64,000 nt of DNA, from positions 124,001 through 188,000 of the forward strand of contig WGNM01000001.1 of NCBI GenBank assembly GCA_016124575.1, in the 5' to 3' direction. Shown piece by piece: positions 52,854 through 61,007 of this stretch. Source of the DNA: Cryomorphaceae bacterium (lineage in GTDB: Bacteria > Bacteroidota > Bacteroidia > Flavobacteriales_D > Sanyastnellaceae). A program made the translations under genes and the position numbers. Each line of letters starts with the position of its first letter. Within the stretch, counting starts at the first letter, position 1. A model generated the notes under the pieces. That model was not told the DNA's origin. It made no database searches and was given only the letters and a program-made list of their open reading frames with translations.

Positions 52854-54823
52854 TAGAAAAATACCTTGAGTTCAATTGTGGTCTCGGTGCCACTGATCTT
52901 ATCTTCTACAAAATGGCTGTCTGCCTGATTGAATCGTTTGTGGCGGATATACAATCCTGAATGCTCCGACATTTTAATGTCGACACCAAGTCCTATCGAA
53001 TGGGATGTTTGATCCAAATATCCTGGCGCCCCAGTCGTCGCTCCTGCATAACTGCTTCCAGGAATGGCTGTGCCTTCCAATCCGTAATCGGCAAATGATG
53101 CCGCCGCGCTAACATTGGCACCAGCCAAATTTCCATCAACATCAAAATAATAGAGGTTGTTGGTCTGGTCGTTGGCTTGAATGCGCTCCAATCCGTATGC
53201 GAGGTCAACACCAAACCAATCGTTGATCGGGATGATGATGTCGAACTCATGATATCCGGTGCGCAAATAAGCCTGATCGTTCAATTTAGGAACGATCGAA
53301 ATCTTGTCGCCTACGCTGCCCAAAGAGCCGAGGTAAAGGACATATATGTCTTGTTTTCCGATCTCAAATTTGTGCTTCAATTGGAATTGGAAGGTGTTGA
53401 AGGCGAGCTTCTGAAAGGGCAATCCTGCTGTATCTACATCTGTTATGAAGACGTCTTCAGCTACGCCACGATAAAAGGATGTCCAACGTCTGTACGGACC
53501 GATTCCAGCTGCGAAAGGAGCAAATCGTGAAAGCGCCAACCCGTTGATCTTATGTCCGAATGATAAGCGATTGGTCGTTCTCTCCATCTCTTGAGAAACC
53601 ATGTTCCCGAAGTTTATAGTGGTATTCTTAAAATTGAACCACATGTTCACTGATCCCCCTTGTCTGTTGTTCAAGATCTGACCAACGTCGGTAATGCTGC
53701 CCACAAAATTTGAAGCACCTCCTCCTCCAGAAACGTTCTGCAACTGTCCGTCGCCCAATATCTGGGTGTTGAAACTCAAGAAATTGCCGTAGTAGTTGAC
53801 AAACTGTGGCGAAAGTCGAAAGACTTCAAACTCAATCGGAACTTTTGGTAACAATTCTTTGAGGCGCAGATTCAAACGAATGCCTTCTCCCCAGCCTTCA
53901 TTTTGGACTGTCGAATACAATTGTCCTACCCCTCCCTCTGCATTGAATGCTATCTTGTCGTTCTCATAACTGGCAGAAAGGGTGTTGATGCTGATTCCAC
54001 CTCTTTCCGTTGCAATGGAATCAAGGTAAACGACGTAATTCATGCTGTTCACTCCAACCATCCCTTTTGTAAAGGTTTTGTTGATACGTCCACCGGCGGT
54101 GAAATTCGGACTTTCAGCACCCAGCACTGCGGTTGTTGGAGTTTTACCATACAATAGTCGCGCATTGATGCCGTATGGCAACTCGTCAAGATCTATGAGC
54201 ACTCCTTTAAAGGCCTGCATCGCCCATCTGCTCTCACGCGAGATGTCGCCGTATTGCATGTAATTCTGAGCGCGATCGGCCCCTTGAGCGTTTCCTTCCC
54301 AGGCCCATCGTTCAAACAGGCTGAATCGGTTATAACCTACAAAACTCGAAAACACCATGCCCGATACATCGGTCCAGTTAATACCGCCTATCTGAAATCC
54401 CAAACGGGCAAAAGAGGTGGGCACGGTGCCATAAAGACTAATTCCTAAGTTCAAGTTCGATGGCACTTGTCCAGGTATCCCAACTGCGTTAGAATAGAGG
54501 GCGTAATCCATGTTGATGGCTGCGCCGCCTCCCGGACGAATACCGGCTGTCATGAGCAAGATGGGCGGATCTCTGTATACGTCTCCTAAGCCAAACACAT
54601 ACGGTGGTGTGTTGGCAAACTGATTGTCTGGCAATACGCGATACCCCGCATCTAAATTCCTATTGAAGCCATAAAAACGATAATATCCTCCCACCGAAAA
54701 TCCGTTCTTGCGCTGAATAACTTTATAGCGATTCAAGGTTTCTGGCTTCCAAGACAAAGTGTCGTCTTGCGCTACTCCTGCGTATGAGGATAAAATGGCG
54801 AGTATTAGTAAAAGCTTCCTCAT
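52853..54823 (-). CDS. Second outer-membrane beta-barrel protein of the glucan operon
   Basis: 656 residues. Signal peptide (1-18), then 'FSVGGYYRFYGFNRNLDAGY', 'INMDYALYSNAV', 'FARLGFQIGGINWTDVSGMVFSSFVGYNRF' and many further amphipathic strands, with a C-terminal '...ETTIELKVFF' barrel end. Gly-rich and aromatic throughout, no plug domain, no TonB box seen. It is not clearly homologous to the 589-residue barrel beyond general style. The start overlaps the symporter stop by 4 bp, and the stop shares one base with the next start. A channel for glucan fragments or a scaffold for surface enzymes are both possible. Confidence 0.85.
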   Translation of the reverse strand: MRKLLLILAILSSYAGVAQDDTLSWKPETLNRYKVIQRKNGFSVGGYYRFYGFNRNLDAGYRVLPDNQFANTPPYVFGLGDVYRDPPILLMTAGIRPGGGAAINMDYALYSNAVGIPGQVPSNLNLGISLYGTVPTSFARLGFQIGGINWTDVSGMVFSSFVGYNRFSLFERWAWEGNAQGADRAQNYMQYGDISRESRWAMQAFKGVLIDLDELPYGINARLLYGKTPTTAVLGAESPNFTAGGRINKTFTKGMVGVNSMNYVVYLDSIATERGGISINTLSASYENDKIAFNAEGGVGQLYSTVQNEGWGEGIRLNLRLKELLPKVPIEFEVFRLSPQFVNYYGNFLSFNTQILGDGQLQNVSGGGGASNFVGSITDVGQILNNRQGGSVNMWFNFKNTTINFGNMVSQEMERTTNRLSFGHKINGLALSRFAPFAAGIGPYRRWTSFYRGVAEDVFITDVDTAGLPFQKLAFNTFQFQLKHKFEIGKQDIYVLYLGSLGSVGDKISIVPKLNDQAYLRTGYHEFDIIIPINDWFGVDLAYGLERIQANDQTNNLYYFDVDGNLAGANVSAAASFADYGLEGTAIPGSSYAGATTGAPGYLDQTSHSIGLGVDIKMSEHSGLYIRHKRFNQADSHFVEDKISGTETTIELKVFF

Positions 54824-56511
54824 GCGATTCCCATTGTGCTAAATACAATCCAAACCACTGCAACAGCCACAAGCAAAATGATGCTCAACAAAATGTCGTT
54901 GCGCACCGAATTCCCCATTCCTGTTATTACCGATCCGCTGCCAACTGTGAGGTGGTCTATCTTCTCACTTTCTTCCTGGGTGGATGTTAAACTGATGCCA
55001 AACAAGACAAATGAGCATATCATAAACAGCAGCAATGCGAAGTGAAGGAAGTTCATGTCGACGATCATCGATAATATGGAGTCGTGCGGAAATTGAAAAT
55101 AAATCTCTCCCGCTTGGTTGGGTGTCTTCAAAAACTCAAAAACCAACCTTCCAACGCCGATGATAAATCCTGACCACAATGCCCACAGTGCCCCGCGGGA
55201 ATTCACTCGGCGCGAAAGTATTCCAAACAAGAATACTGCTGCTATTGGCGGTGAAATATAGGCTTGTATGCTTTGCAGGTATTTGAACAATCCACCTTCC
55301 GACATCATGTTCTCCATCAATGGTATCCAAAGCAATCCTATCACAACCAAAATGGCTGTTGAAAGCTGTCCAACCAAAACGAGTTTCCTATCTGATGTTT
55401 CAGGTCTCCAAATCTTAAAAAAGTCGAATGTGAAAAGTGTCGAACAAGAATTAAAGACGCTGCTCAGTGAGCTCATCAAGGCAGCCAACAATCCTGCTGC
55501 TACTAGTCCTCGTAACCCGCTTGGCAAATAGTTCTTTACCATAGATGGCAATGCTGCGTCGTGCACCACTTTTCCTGATTCGTCGAGCAATAAGGTGCCG
55601 TCTTGGGTGTGCAAGGCAAATGCGACAACGCCTGGAAGTACAAACAAGAAAATAGGTAGCAATTTCAAAAATGCCGCAAAAATAGTCCCTTTACGAGCGT
55701 TCGATTGATCTTTTGCCGACAATACGCGCTGCACGATAAACTGATCGGTACACCAATACCAAACGCCTAAAATAGGCGCTCCGAAAAGTATACCTGTCCA
55801 CGGATAATTGGTGTCTGACGATGGACGCCACAAATTCAAATAGTCGCCAGATTTGCTGCCGGCACCAGCCGAAATGGAAGCTCGCAACTCCGACCATCCG
55901 CCGAGTTCTGAAATCCCAAAGTATGTAACTACCACAGCTCCGCCAATTAAGACGAACATCTGAACCATGTCGGTATAAACTACGGCACGCAAACCTCCAA
56001 AAATGGTATACACACCGGTGGCTACAACCACCAAAACGGCTCCTGTCCAAAACTCTATGCCCAGCAATTGTTCGAAAACCAAAGCTCCCGCAAAAATGGT
56101 TACAGATATCTTTGTTAAGATGTACGCGACAATTGATATGATACTCAAATAGTTACGCGCTCCTCTTGCATATCGCTTTTCAAGAAACTCGGGCATGGTG
56201 AAAACGCCACTGCGGAGGTAGAATGGGACAAAAAACCATCCCAGCAGCAACAATATCAGTGCTGCAAGTATCTCAAATTGTCCGTTTACAAAATCTCCTC
56301 GCGATCCTGATCCAGCCAATCCTATCAGGTGCTCGCTGCCTATGTTGGAGGCAAACAAGGAAGCACCAATGACAAACCAACCTGAATTTTTTCCACCCAA
56401 GAAATAACCAGAAGAAGAGACTTCTTTCCGTTCTTTTTTGGTAACAAAAAATGCTACCGCAAAGACGAGGATGAAGTATGCAAAAACGATTGCGTAATCT
56501 AAAATGCTCAT
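54820..56511 (-). CDS. Sodium/solute symporter (SSS family, SGLT-like)
   Basis: 563 residues with about 14 transmembrane helices. SSS signatures: 'YFLGGKNSGWFVIGASLFASNIGSEHLIGLAGSG', 'YLRSGVFTMPEFLEKRY', 'TGVYTIFGGLRAVVYTDMVQMFVLIGGA', 'YWCTDQFIVQRVLSAKD' and 'GLVAAGLLAALMSSLSSVFNSCSTLFTFDFF' with the Na2-site Ser residues. The 'NIGSEHLIGLAGSG' and 'WCTDQFIVQR' motifs are those of sugar-transporting members such as vSGLT. It should bring glucose or short oligosaccharides into the cytosol with Na+. Second gene of the operon, 2 bp after the first. Confidence 0.94.
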   Translation of the reverse strand: MSILDYAIVFAYFILVFAVAFFVTKKERKEVSSSGYFLGGKNSGWFVIGASLFASNIGSEHLIGLAGSGSRGDFVNGQFEILAALILLLLGWFFVPFYLRSGVFTMPEFLEKRYARGARNYLSIISIVAYILTKISVTIFAGALVFEQLLGIEFWTGAVLVVVATGVYTIFGGLRAVVYTDMVQMFVLIGGAVVVTYFGISELGGWSELRASISAGAGSKSGDYLNLWRPSSDTNYPWTGILFGAPILGVWYWCTDQFIVQRVLSAKDQSNARKGTIFAAFLKLLPIFLFVLPGVVAFALHTQDGTLLLDESGKVVHDAALPSMVKNYLPSGLRGLVAAGLLAALMSSLSSVFNSCSTLFTFDFFKIWRPETSDRKLVLVGQLSTAILVVIGLLWIPLMENMMSEGGLFKYLQSIQAYISPPIAAVFLFGILSRRVNSRGALWALWSGFIIGVGRLVFEFLKTPNQAGEIYFQFPHDSILSMIVDMNFLHFALLLFMICSFVLFGISLTSTQEESEKIDHLTVGSGSVITGMGNSVRNDILLSIILLVAVAVVWIVFSTMGIA

Positions 56512-56513
56512 GC

Positions 56514-57908
56514 TTAGTTGGTTGTTGTGCCGAACACAACTTGCTTATGAGCAACTTTATCTCCTGCGGTTAAGCGCAATACGTAAACACCTGATGCCAA
56601 ACCTTCAACAATTGCTGAGTTAAGACCTTTGGTAGATAAGGTTTGGACAATGCGACCAGATAGATCAATCACTTCCAAGAACTCAACTGCACCTGACGCA
56701 TCCCAAGTAACCTGCATGGCTGTTGTTGCCGGGTTAGGAAATGCATTGAAGGTGAAATCCGATTCTTCAGAAACACTAACCTCAGTTACCAATTTCAAAT
56801 TATCAATGTAAAAGGTCTCTGCCAATGGCTCTCCTGGAGCAATTAACAAAACGAAATTGGTCGCATTTGGCAATCCTGTCATTGCTGCTAAGTCCATTGT
56901 CAATGTCTCCCATGTGTTACTCGCTGTTGAAGTCAGGTTGAAGAGCCCGAGCTCCAATCCAAAATTGTCTTGAATAGAAAAGACAATGTTTGTAGGGGCA
57001 TTCGGATCGTAAAAATCAAAAGACAAGGTGGTGAGCGGCAAGATGTTCAAGGCTCCGTTGAAGTCGCCAACAATTACATCGTCAGTTGCTCCTCCATTGC
57101 GAGCATACTCCAATACGTTCCCTCCAACTGCTAAATCGGGATTCGGGAAGATGCTCAAACGTCCGTCTTTGTATTCTACATCAAAGCGATCGTTCTCACA
57201 ATCAGCATCCATCAACATTTCAAGGTCGGTGTTTGCTTCGGTGCAAGCTTCGGTAACCCGGGCAGGGCCCGACAAGTTGTCGAAGTAATAGTTCTCGTTG
57301 ATGTTCACTCCTGGATTAAACAACAACACCATTTGATCTACGTCGTTGTTAGCAGTATTGGCATCTGGCCACCATCCTGAGTTTGATGGATCCATCCACG
57401 GCTGACCCGTCAATGAAAAGGTAAGCGTCTCCCATTGGCCACCCGTGGTAGTCACCGCCTGATATTCGCTATGTCGACCTTGTGGATATCCTCCGAGTGA
57501 CAATAGATTGTTCTGCAATGATATCTGGATCGTAATGCCCGGTACCGGCGCAAATACATCCATGGTCATTTGATTGGCTCCCGAAAGATGTCCACTCAAA
57601 TCAGCCAAATCTCCACAATTGATTAAGATAACATCGTATGTCTCTGAAGCATTCCGCGTATACTGCGCACACATGTCGCTTGAGTTCACGCCATTAGCGC
57701 CTGGATTTTCAATATACTGAAGAAAGGTTCCGTGCCAACCTGGCCATATTGTCCCCCCTATTCCGTTCTGCAACTGGTCAGGAAATGGAACATTCAATCC
57801 ATAAGTCACGTTCCGAACATCGTCAAATGTGTCGTACATAACCTGTGAAGTCGTTGTTTGAACCATTGCAAACAAACATGAAGCTAAAATTGTAAATCTC
57901 TTAATCAT
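56514..57908 (-). CDS. T9SS-exported protein with tandem carbohydrate-binding-like domains
   Basis: 464 residues, first gene of the glucan operon. Signal peptide (MIKRFTILASCLFAMVQTTTS). Two beta-sandwich domains at about 24-200 and 225-375, each with 'MTMDVFAPVPGITIQISLQNN...GGQWETLTFSLTGQ...VDQMVLLFNPGVNINENYYFDNL' or 'LSFDFYDPNAPTNIVFSIQDN...NTWETLTMDLAAM...NFVLLIAPGEPLAETFYIDNL'. A type A sorting domain is at ~388-464 (AFPNPATTAMQVTW...VIDLSGRIVQTL...GVYVLRL). It probably holds glucan at the cell surface, but no catalytic residues are visible. Confidence 0.88.
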   Translation of the reverse strand: MIKRFTILASCLFAMVQTTTSQVMYDTFDDVRNVTYGLNVPFPDQLQNGIGGTIWPGWHGTFLQYIENPGANGVNSSDMCAQYTRNASETYDVILINCGDLADLSGHLSGANQMTMDVFAPVPGITIQISLQNNLLSLGGYPQGRHSEYQAVTTTGGQWETLTFSLTGQPWMDPSNSGWWPDANTANNDVDQMVLLFNPGVNINENYYFDNLSGPARVTEACTEANTDLEMLMDADCENDRFDVEYKDGRLSIFPNPDLAVGGNVLEYARNGGATDDVIVGDFNGALNILPLTTLSFDFYDPNAPTNIVFSIQDNFGLELGLFNLTSTASNTWETLTMDLAAMTGLPNATNFVLLIAPGEPLAETFYIDNLKLVTEVSVSEESDFTFNAFPNPATTAMQVTWDASGAVEFLEVIDLSGRIVQTLSTKGLNSAIVEGLASGVYVLRLTAGDKVAHKQVVFGTTTN

Positions 57909-58118
57909 AAAGGTTCTAGATTTGGGTGAGACAAGGTAACACGAAAGTCATACATACAGTTAAAATAGACTACATCAGAATTTCATCTACTAAATTCTTT
58001 ACTACATCATTGGTACTTCATTCGGTCTTAAAGCTACTACTAACATGCTGAAATCAAGTTTTTTATCAGATTTTATTAAAACTTATCATTGAATTGTTAT
58101 TCATCTTATCTTAGTAGC
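57909..58118. promoter_or_regulatory. Divergent control region of the glucan locus
   Basis: 210 bases between the operon and its regulator. ACTACATCA occurs twice in direct orientation (57969-57977 and 58001-58009), 32 bp apart or about three helix turns, with the related CATCTACTA between them. TATCTTAG (58107-58114) ends 4 bases before the regulator ATG. On the minus side TACCTTGT lies near 57932-57939. Candidate regulator binding sites. Confidence 0.45.
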
Positions 58119-60959
58119 ATGCGCTACAATCTATTTCAACTCTCGTTCCTTACCATGTGCGTTTTGATGTATCAAACGATGTGGTCTCAACAAGCCGGTA
58201 GCCCGAATATTATCAATTTCTCGAAGTCCGACTTCCAAGGTGGTTCCCAAACCATGGAAATTCAGCAACTGCCCAATGGCTATATCTGCGCAGCAAACAA
58301 CCATGGTTTGCTGATTTTTGACGGTACTTCGTGGCAATGCTTCCGTCAACCAAATCAAACCATCATGAGGTCAATTGAGGTGGTGGGAGAGCGTATTTAC
58401 TGCGGCGGACAAAATGAACTCGGCTACTTTACGTTCGAAACGGGGAAAGCAAAATACAACTCGCTACTTCACTTACTGCCGCCTTCTCTTTCGAATATCG
58501 GCGATGTCTGGCAAATTCAAACGGTAAATGACAAGTTAATTTTCCGGACGTCTGAGCAGATATTCAGCATTGAAAATGAGAAACTTACTCTCCTCGCTGA
58601 AAACGGTGAGTTTAAAAGCTCGTTCTTCTTCGCACAGTCGTTCTTCTTCCAAAAAGACAATGATGTATTCTCCCTCGAAGATGGCAAGGCTTTTATATCG
58701 CTTGAAGCGGATGCCATTGTGAAGGGGTGCATCGTTAGCAATGCCGATACGGTAATCGTAACCGAAAAATCTGGATTGCTAAATTTGTCAAAAAACAATG
58801 CTGCTGCCGCTTTCTCTGGCTCCCTCCACACGCTGCTTTTGGATGCTGGCGTAAATGCGTTCTATGCCATCGATCAGGGATACGCTTTCTGCACGGCGCG
58901 TGGTGGTGTAATTCTGTCTGACCAAAACCTTGTCGTAACAGGGGCTTACACCATTGAAGAAGGTATGCAACGAAATGATGTACTCTGCCTTTTTAGTGAT
59001 GATCACGGCGATCTGTGGGCAGGTACAAGCAATGGTATCGATTTTATTACGCAAAGCTCTCCGTTTCGATATATCCATCCTGACGGACGTTTATTGGGTG
59101 CCGGGTACGCTACTGCCCTATTCAATGGTAGAATGTACTTCGGGACCAACAATGGTGTCTATGAAACATATTACAATCACCTCGCGAATCAGGATTTTCA
59201 ACTGCTCAATGGCACGGTCGGACAAGTTTGGGGTCTTAAAAACATTGCTGATCTGCTGTGGGTCGCACATCATGAAGGACTATTCTACTACAATGGTACA
59301 ACTCTGAAAAATGTTTCGGGTTTAAGTGGTGTGTGGGATGTCCAAGAAATACCCGGACATGTTGATCATTTGCTGGTGGGACATTACAATGGTATCAGTT
59401 TAATTGCGCTTGAAAATGGTGAATGGAGGTTGAAAAAGTCGTTCGATCAACCCGCACAGTCTGCTCGTATATTCGCCCGTGAAAACAACAACACATGGTG
59501 GATATCTCACCCTTACGTTGGTTCATGGCGCTTCTCTATCAATACGTCGAATTGGGAGATGGAGTCAATAAAATTCTATGGTGAAGACGAGGGGTTTCCT
59601 TCAAACCTCCACATCCACGTAGCAAACATCGCTGATGAAATGGTTTTTACGGCCGAAAACGGACTGTTCGCCTACGATTCGAAAAGCGATCGCATTGTGG
59701 AATTACCCGACTTCAATAACCTTTTCACTGGTAACCAACGTTTCCTCCGTCTGTACGATAGCCCCAACAATGATGTATGGTTTATTACTGAAAAAGAAGC
59801 AGGCATCATCGCTATCGAAGAGTCTGCGCTTGTGAAATCGGCCAATAAACACACGATAACTCCTCTAAAATCAAAACTCGTTGGTGGTTTCGAATTGATT
59901 GCCTTTGTAAATAACGAATCTGTGATCGTTGGCGCTGAAGATGGTTTCATTCACGTCAATTACCCGCAACTGGAAAAGGTATACCTGGAAGGCCCGAAAA
60001 TCTCTATCCGGAGGGTTGAGGTGATTCACAAATCCGACTCTACTATATTCGACGCTCTGGCTAACAATGATTCGTCGTTCACGGTGTCGTACGATCAACG
60101 GTCGCTGAGATTTGGATTTACGAATACAAGCTTCCATATCGCCAAAGACATCGATTACCAGTTTAAGTTGGAGAAATTTGATGTCGATTGGGTCAATTGG
60201 GACAACAGCTTCTCGAAAGAATATACCAACCTGCGCGCAGGTGATTACACGTTTAATGTCCGCGCTGTATCAGCCGATGGCACTGAACTTTCTCGCTCTA
60301 GCATCCCATTCACTGTCTTACCTCCTTGGTACATGACAACAACAGCCATCGTGGGTGGTGTGCTGCTCTTTATCTTCCTCATTACGCTGTTCGTATGGGC
60401 GCCAAAACGAAAGTATGAGCGTGAGAAATTGGCTATTGTGACCATGAAAGAAAAGGAATTTGATGAACACAAGGCGCAAAGTGACTATGTGATCGATAAA
60501 CTAAAAAATGAAAAGCTGGAGGTCGAAATCGGTCACAAAAACAAGGAACTGGCGTCGGCAACAATGCACTTGGTGCAAAAGGGACAAATACTGCAGAGCA
60601 TACGCGATAGCTTGCAAGAATTTGATCCTTCGTCAGGCGATAAAGCGAAAAAAGAACTGCGCCGTTTGGTGAAGTTGATCAATGATGATATCAAACTAGA
60701 CAACAACTGGGATCAGTTTGAATTGCATTTTGATCAGGTTCACGTGGATTTCCTAAAACGTCTGCGAGCGGCATACCCAAAGCTTACTCCCAACGATCAC
60801 AAGCTCTGTGCATACCTACGCATGAATCTGTCAACAAAAGAAATAGCGACCATCCTCAACATCTCTGTACGTGGTGTTGAAATTAGTCGCTATCGTCTTC
60901 GCAAAAAGTTAGATCTCGATACCAACGATAATCTAACGGAGTTTATCACAAACCTCTAA
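58119..60959 (+). CDS. Propeller - Y_Y_Y - LuxR-type one-piece regulator of the glucan locus
   Basis: 946 residues from the ATG at 58119; a TTG ten codons upstream is less likely. Signal peptide, a periplasmic two-component-regulator propeller (to ~640, with 'LWAGTSNGIDFI', 'MYFGTNNGVYETYYN', 'LWVAHHEGLFYYNG'), Y_Y_Y domain (~655-735, 'DIDYQFKLEKFDVDWVNWDN...AGDYTFNVRAVSADG'), one transmembrane helix (~755-775), a cytosolic coiled coil and a C-terminal LuxR-type helix-turn-helix ('LTPNDHKLCAYLRMNLSTKEIATILNISVRGVEISRYRLRKKLDL'). It has no kinase or receiver. Such proteins are thought to sense oligosaccharides in the periplasm and control neighbouring genes directly from the membrane. Transcribed away from the operon. 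Confidence 0.92.
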   Translation: MRYNLFQLSFLTMCVLMYQTMWSQQAGSPNIINFSKSDFQGGSQTMEIQQLPNGYICAANNHGLLIFDGTSWQCFRQPNQTIMRSIEVVGERIYCGGQNELGYFTFETGKAKYNSLLHLLPPSLSNIGDVWQIQTVNDKLIFRTSEQIFSIENEKLTLLAENGEFKSSFFFAQSFFFQKDNDVFSLEDGKAFISLEADAIVKGCIVSNADTVIVTEKSGLLNLSKNNAAAAFSGSLHTLLLDAGVNAFYAIDQGYAFCTARGGVILSDQNLVVTGAYTIEEGMQRNDVLCLFSDDHGDLWAGTSNGIDFITQSSPFRYIHPDGRLLGAGYATALFNGRMYFGTNNGVYETYYNHLANQDFQLLNGTVGQVWGLKNIADLLWVAHHEGLFYYNGTTLKNVSGLSGVWDVQEIPGHVDHLLVGHYNGISLIALENGEWRLKKSFDQPAQSARIFARENNNTWWISHPYVGSWRFSINTSNWEMESIKFYGEDEGFPSNLHIHVANIADEMVFTAENGLFAYDSKSDRIVELPDFNNLFTGNQRFLRLYDSPNNDVWFITEKEAGIIAIEESALVKSANKHTITPLKSKLVGGFELIAFVNNESVIVGAEDGFIHVNYPQLEKVYLEGPKISIRRVEVIHKSDSTIFDALANNDSSFTVSYDQRSLRFGFTNTSFHIAKDIDYQFKLEKFDVDWVNWDNSFSKEYTNLRAGDYTFNVRAVSADGTELSRSSIPFTVLPPWYMTTTAIVGGVLLFIFLITLFVWAPKRKYEREKLAIVTMKEKEFDEHKAQSDYVIDKLKNEKLEVEIGHKNKELASATMHLVQKGQILQSIRDSLQEFDPSSGDKAKKELRRLVKLINDDIKLDNNWDQFELHFDQVHVDFLKRLRAAYPKLTPNDHKLCAYLRMNLSTKEIATILNISVRGVEISRYRLRKKLDLDTNDNLTEFITNL

Positions 60960-61007
60960 AACAATGCGGCTCTAGAAGCTTAGTGCACCCGGCTTTTCGA
61001 ATATGCG

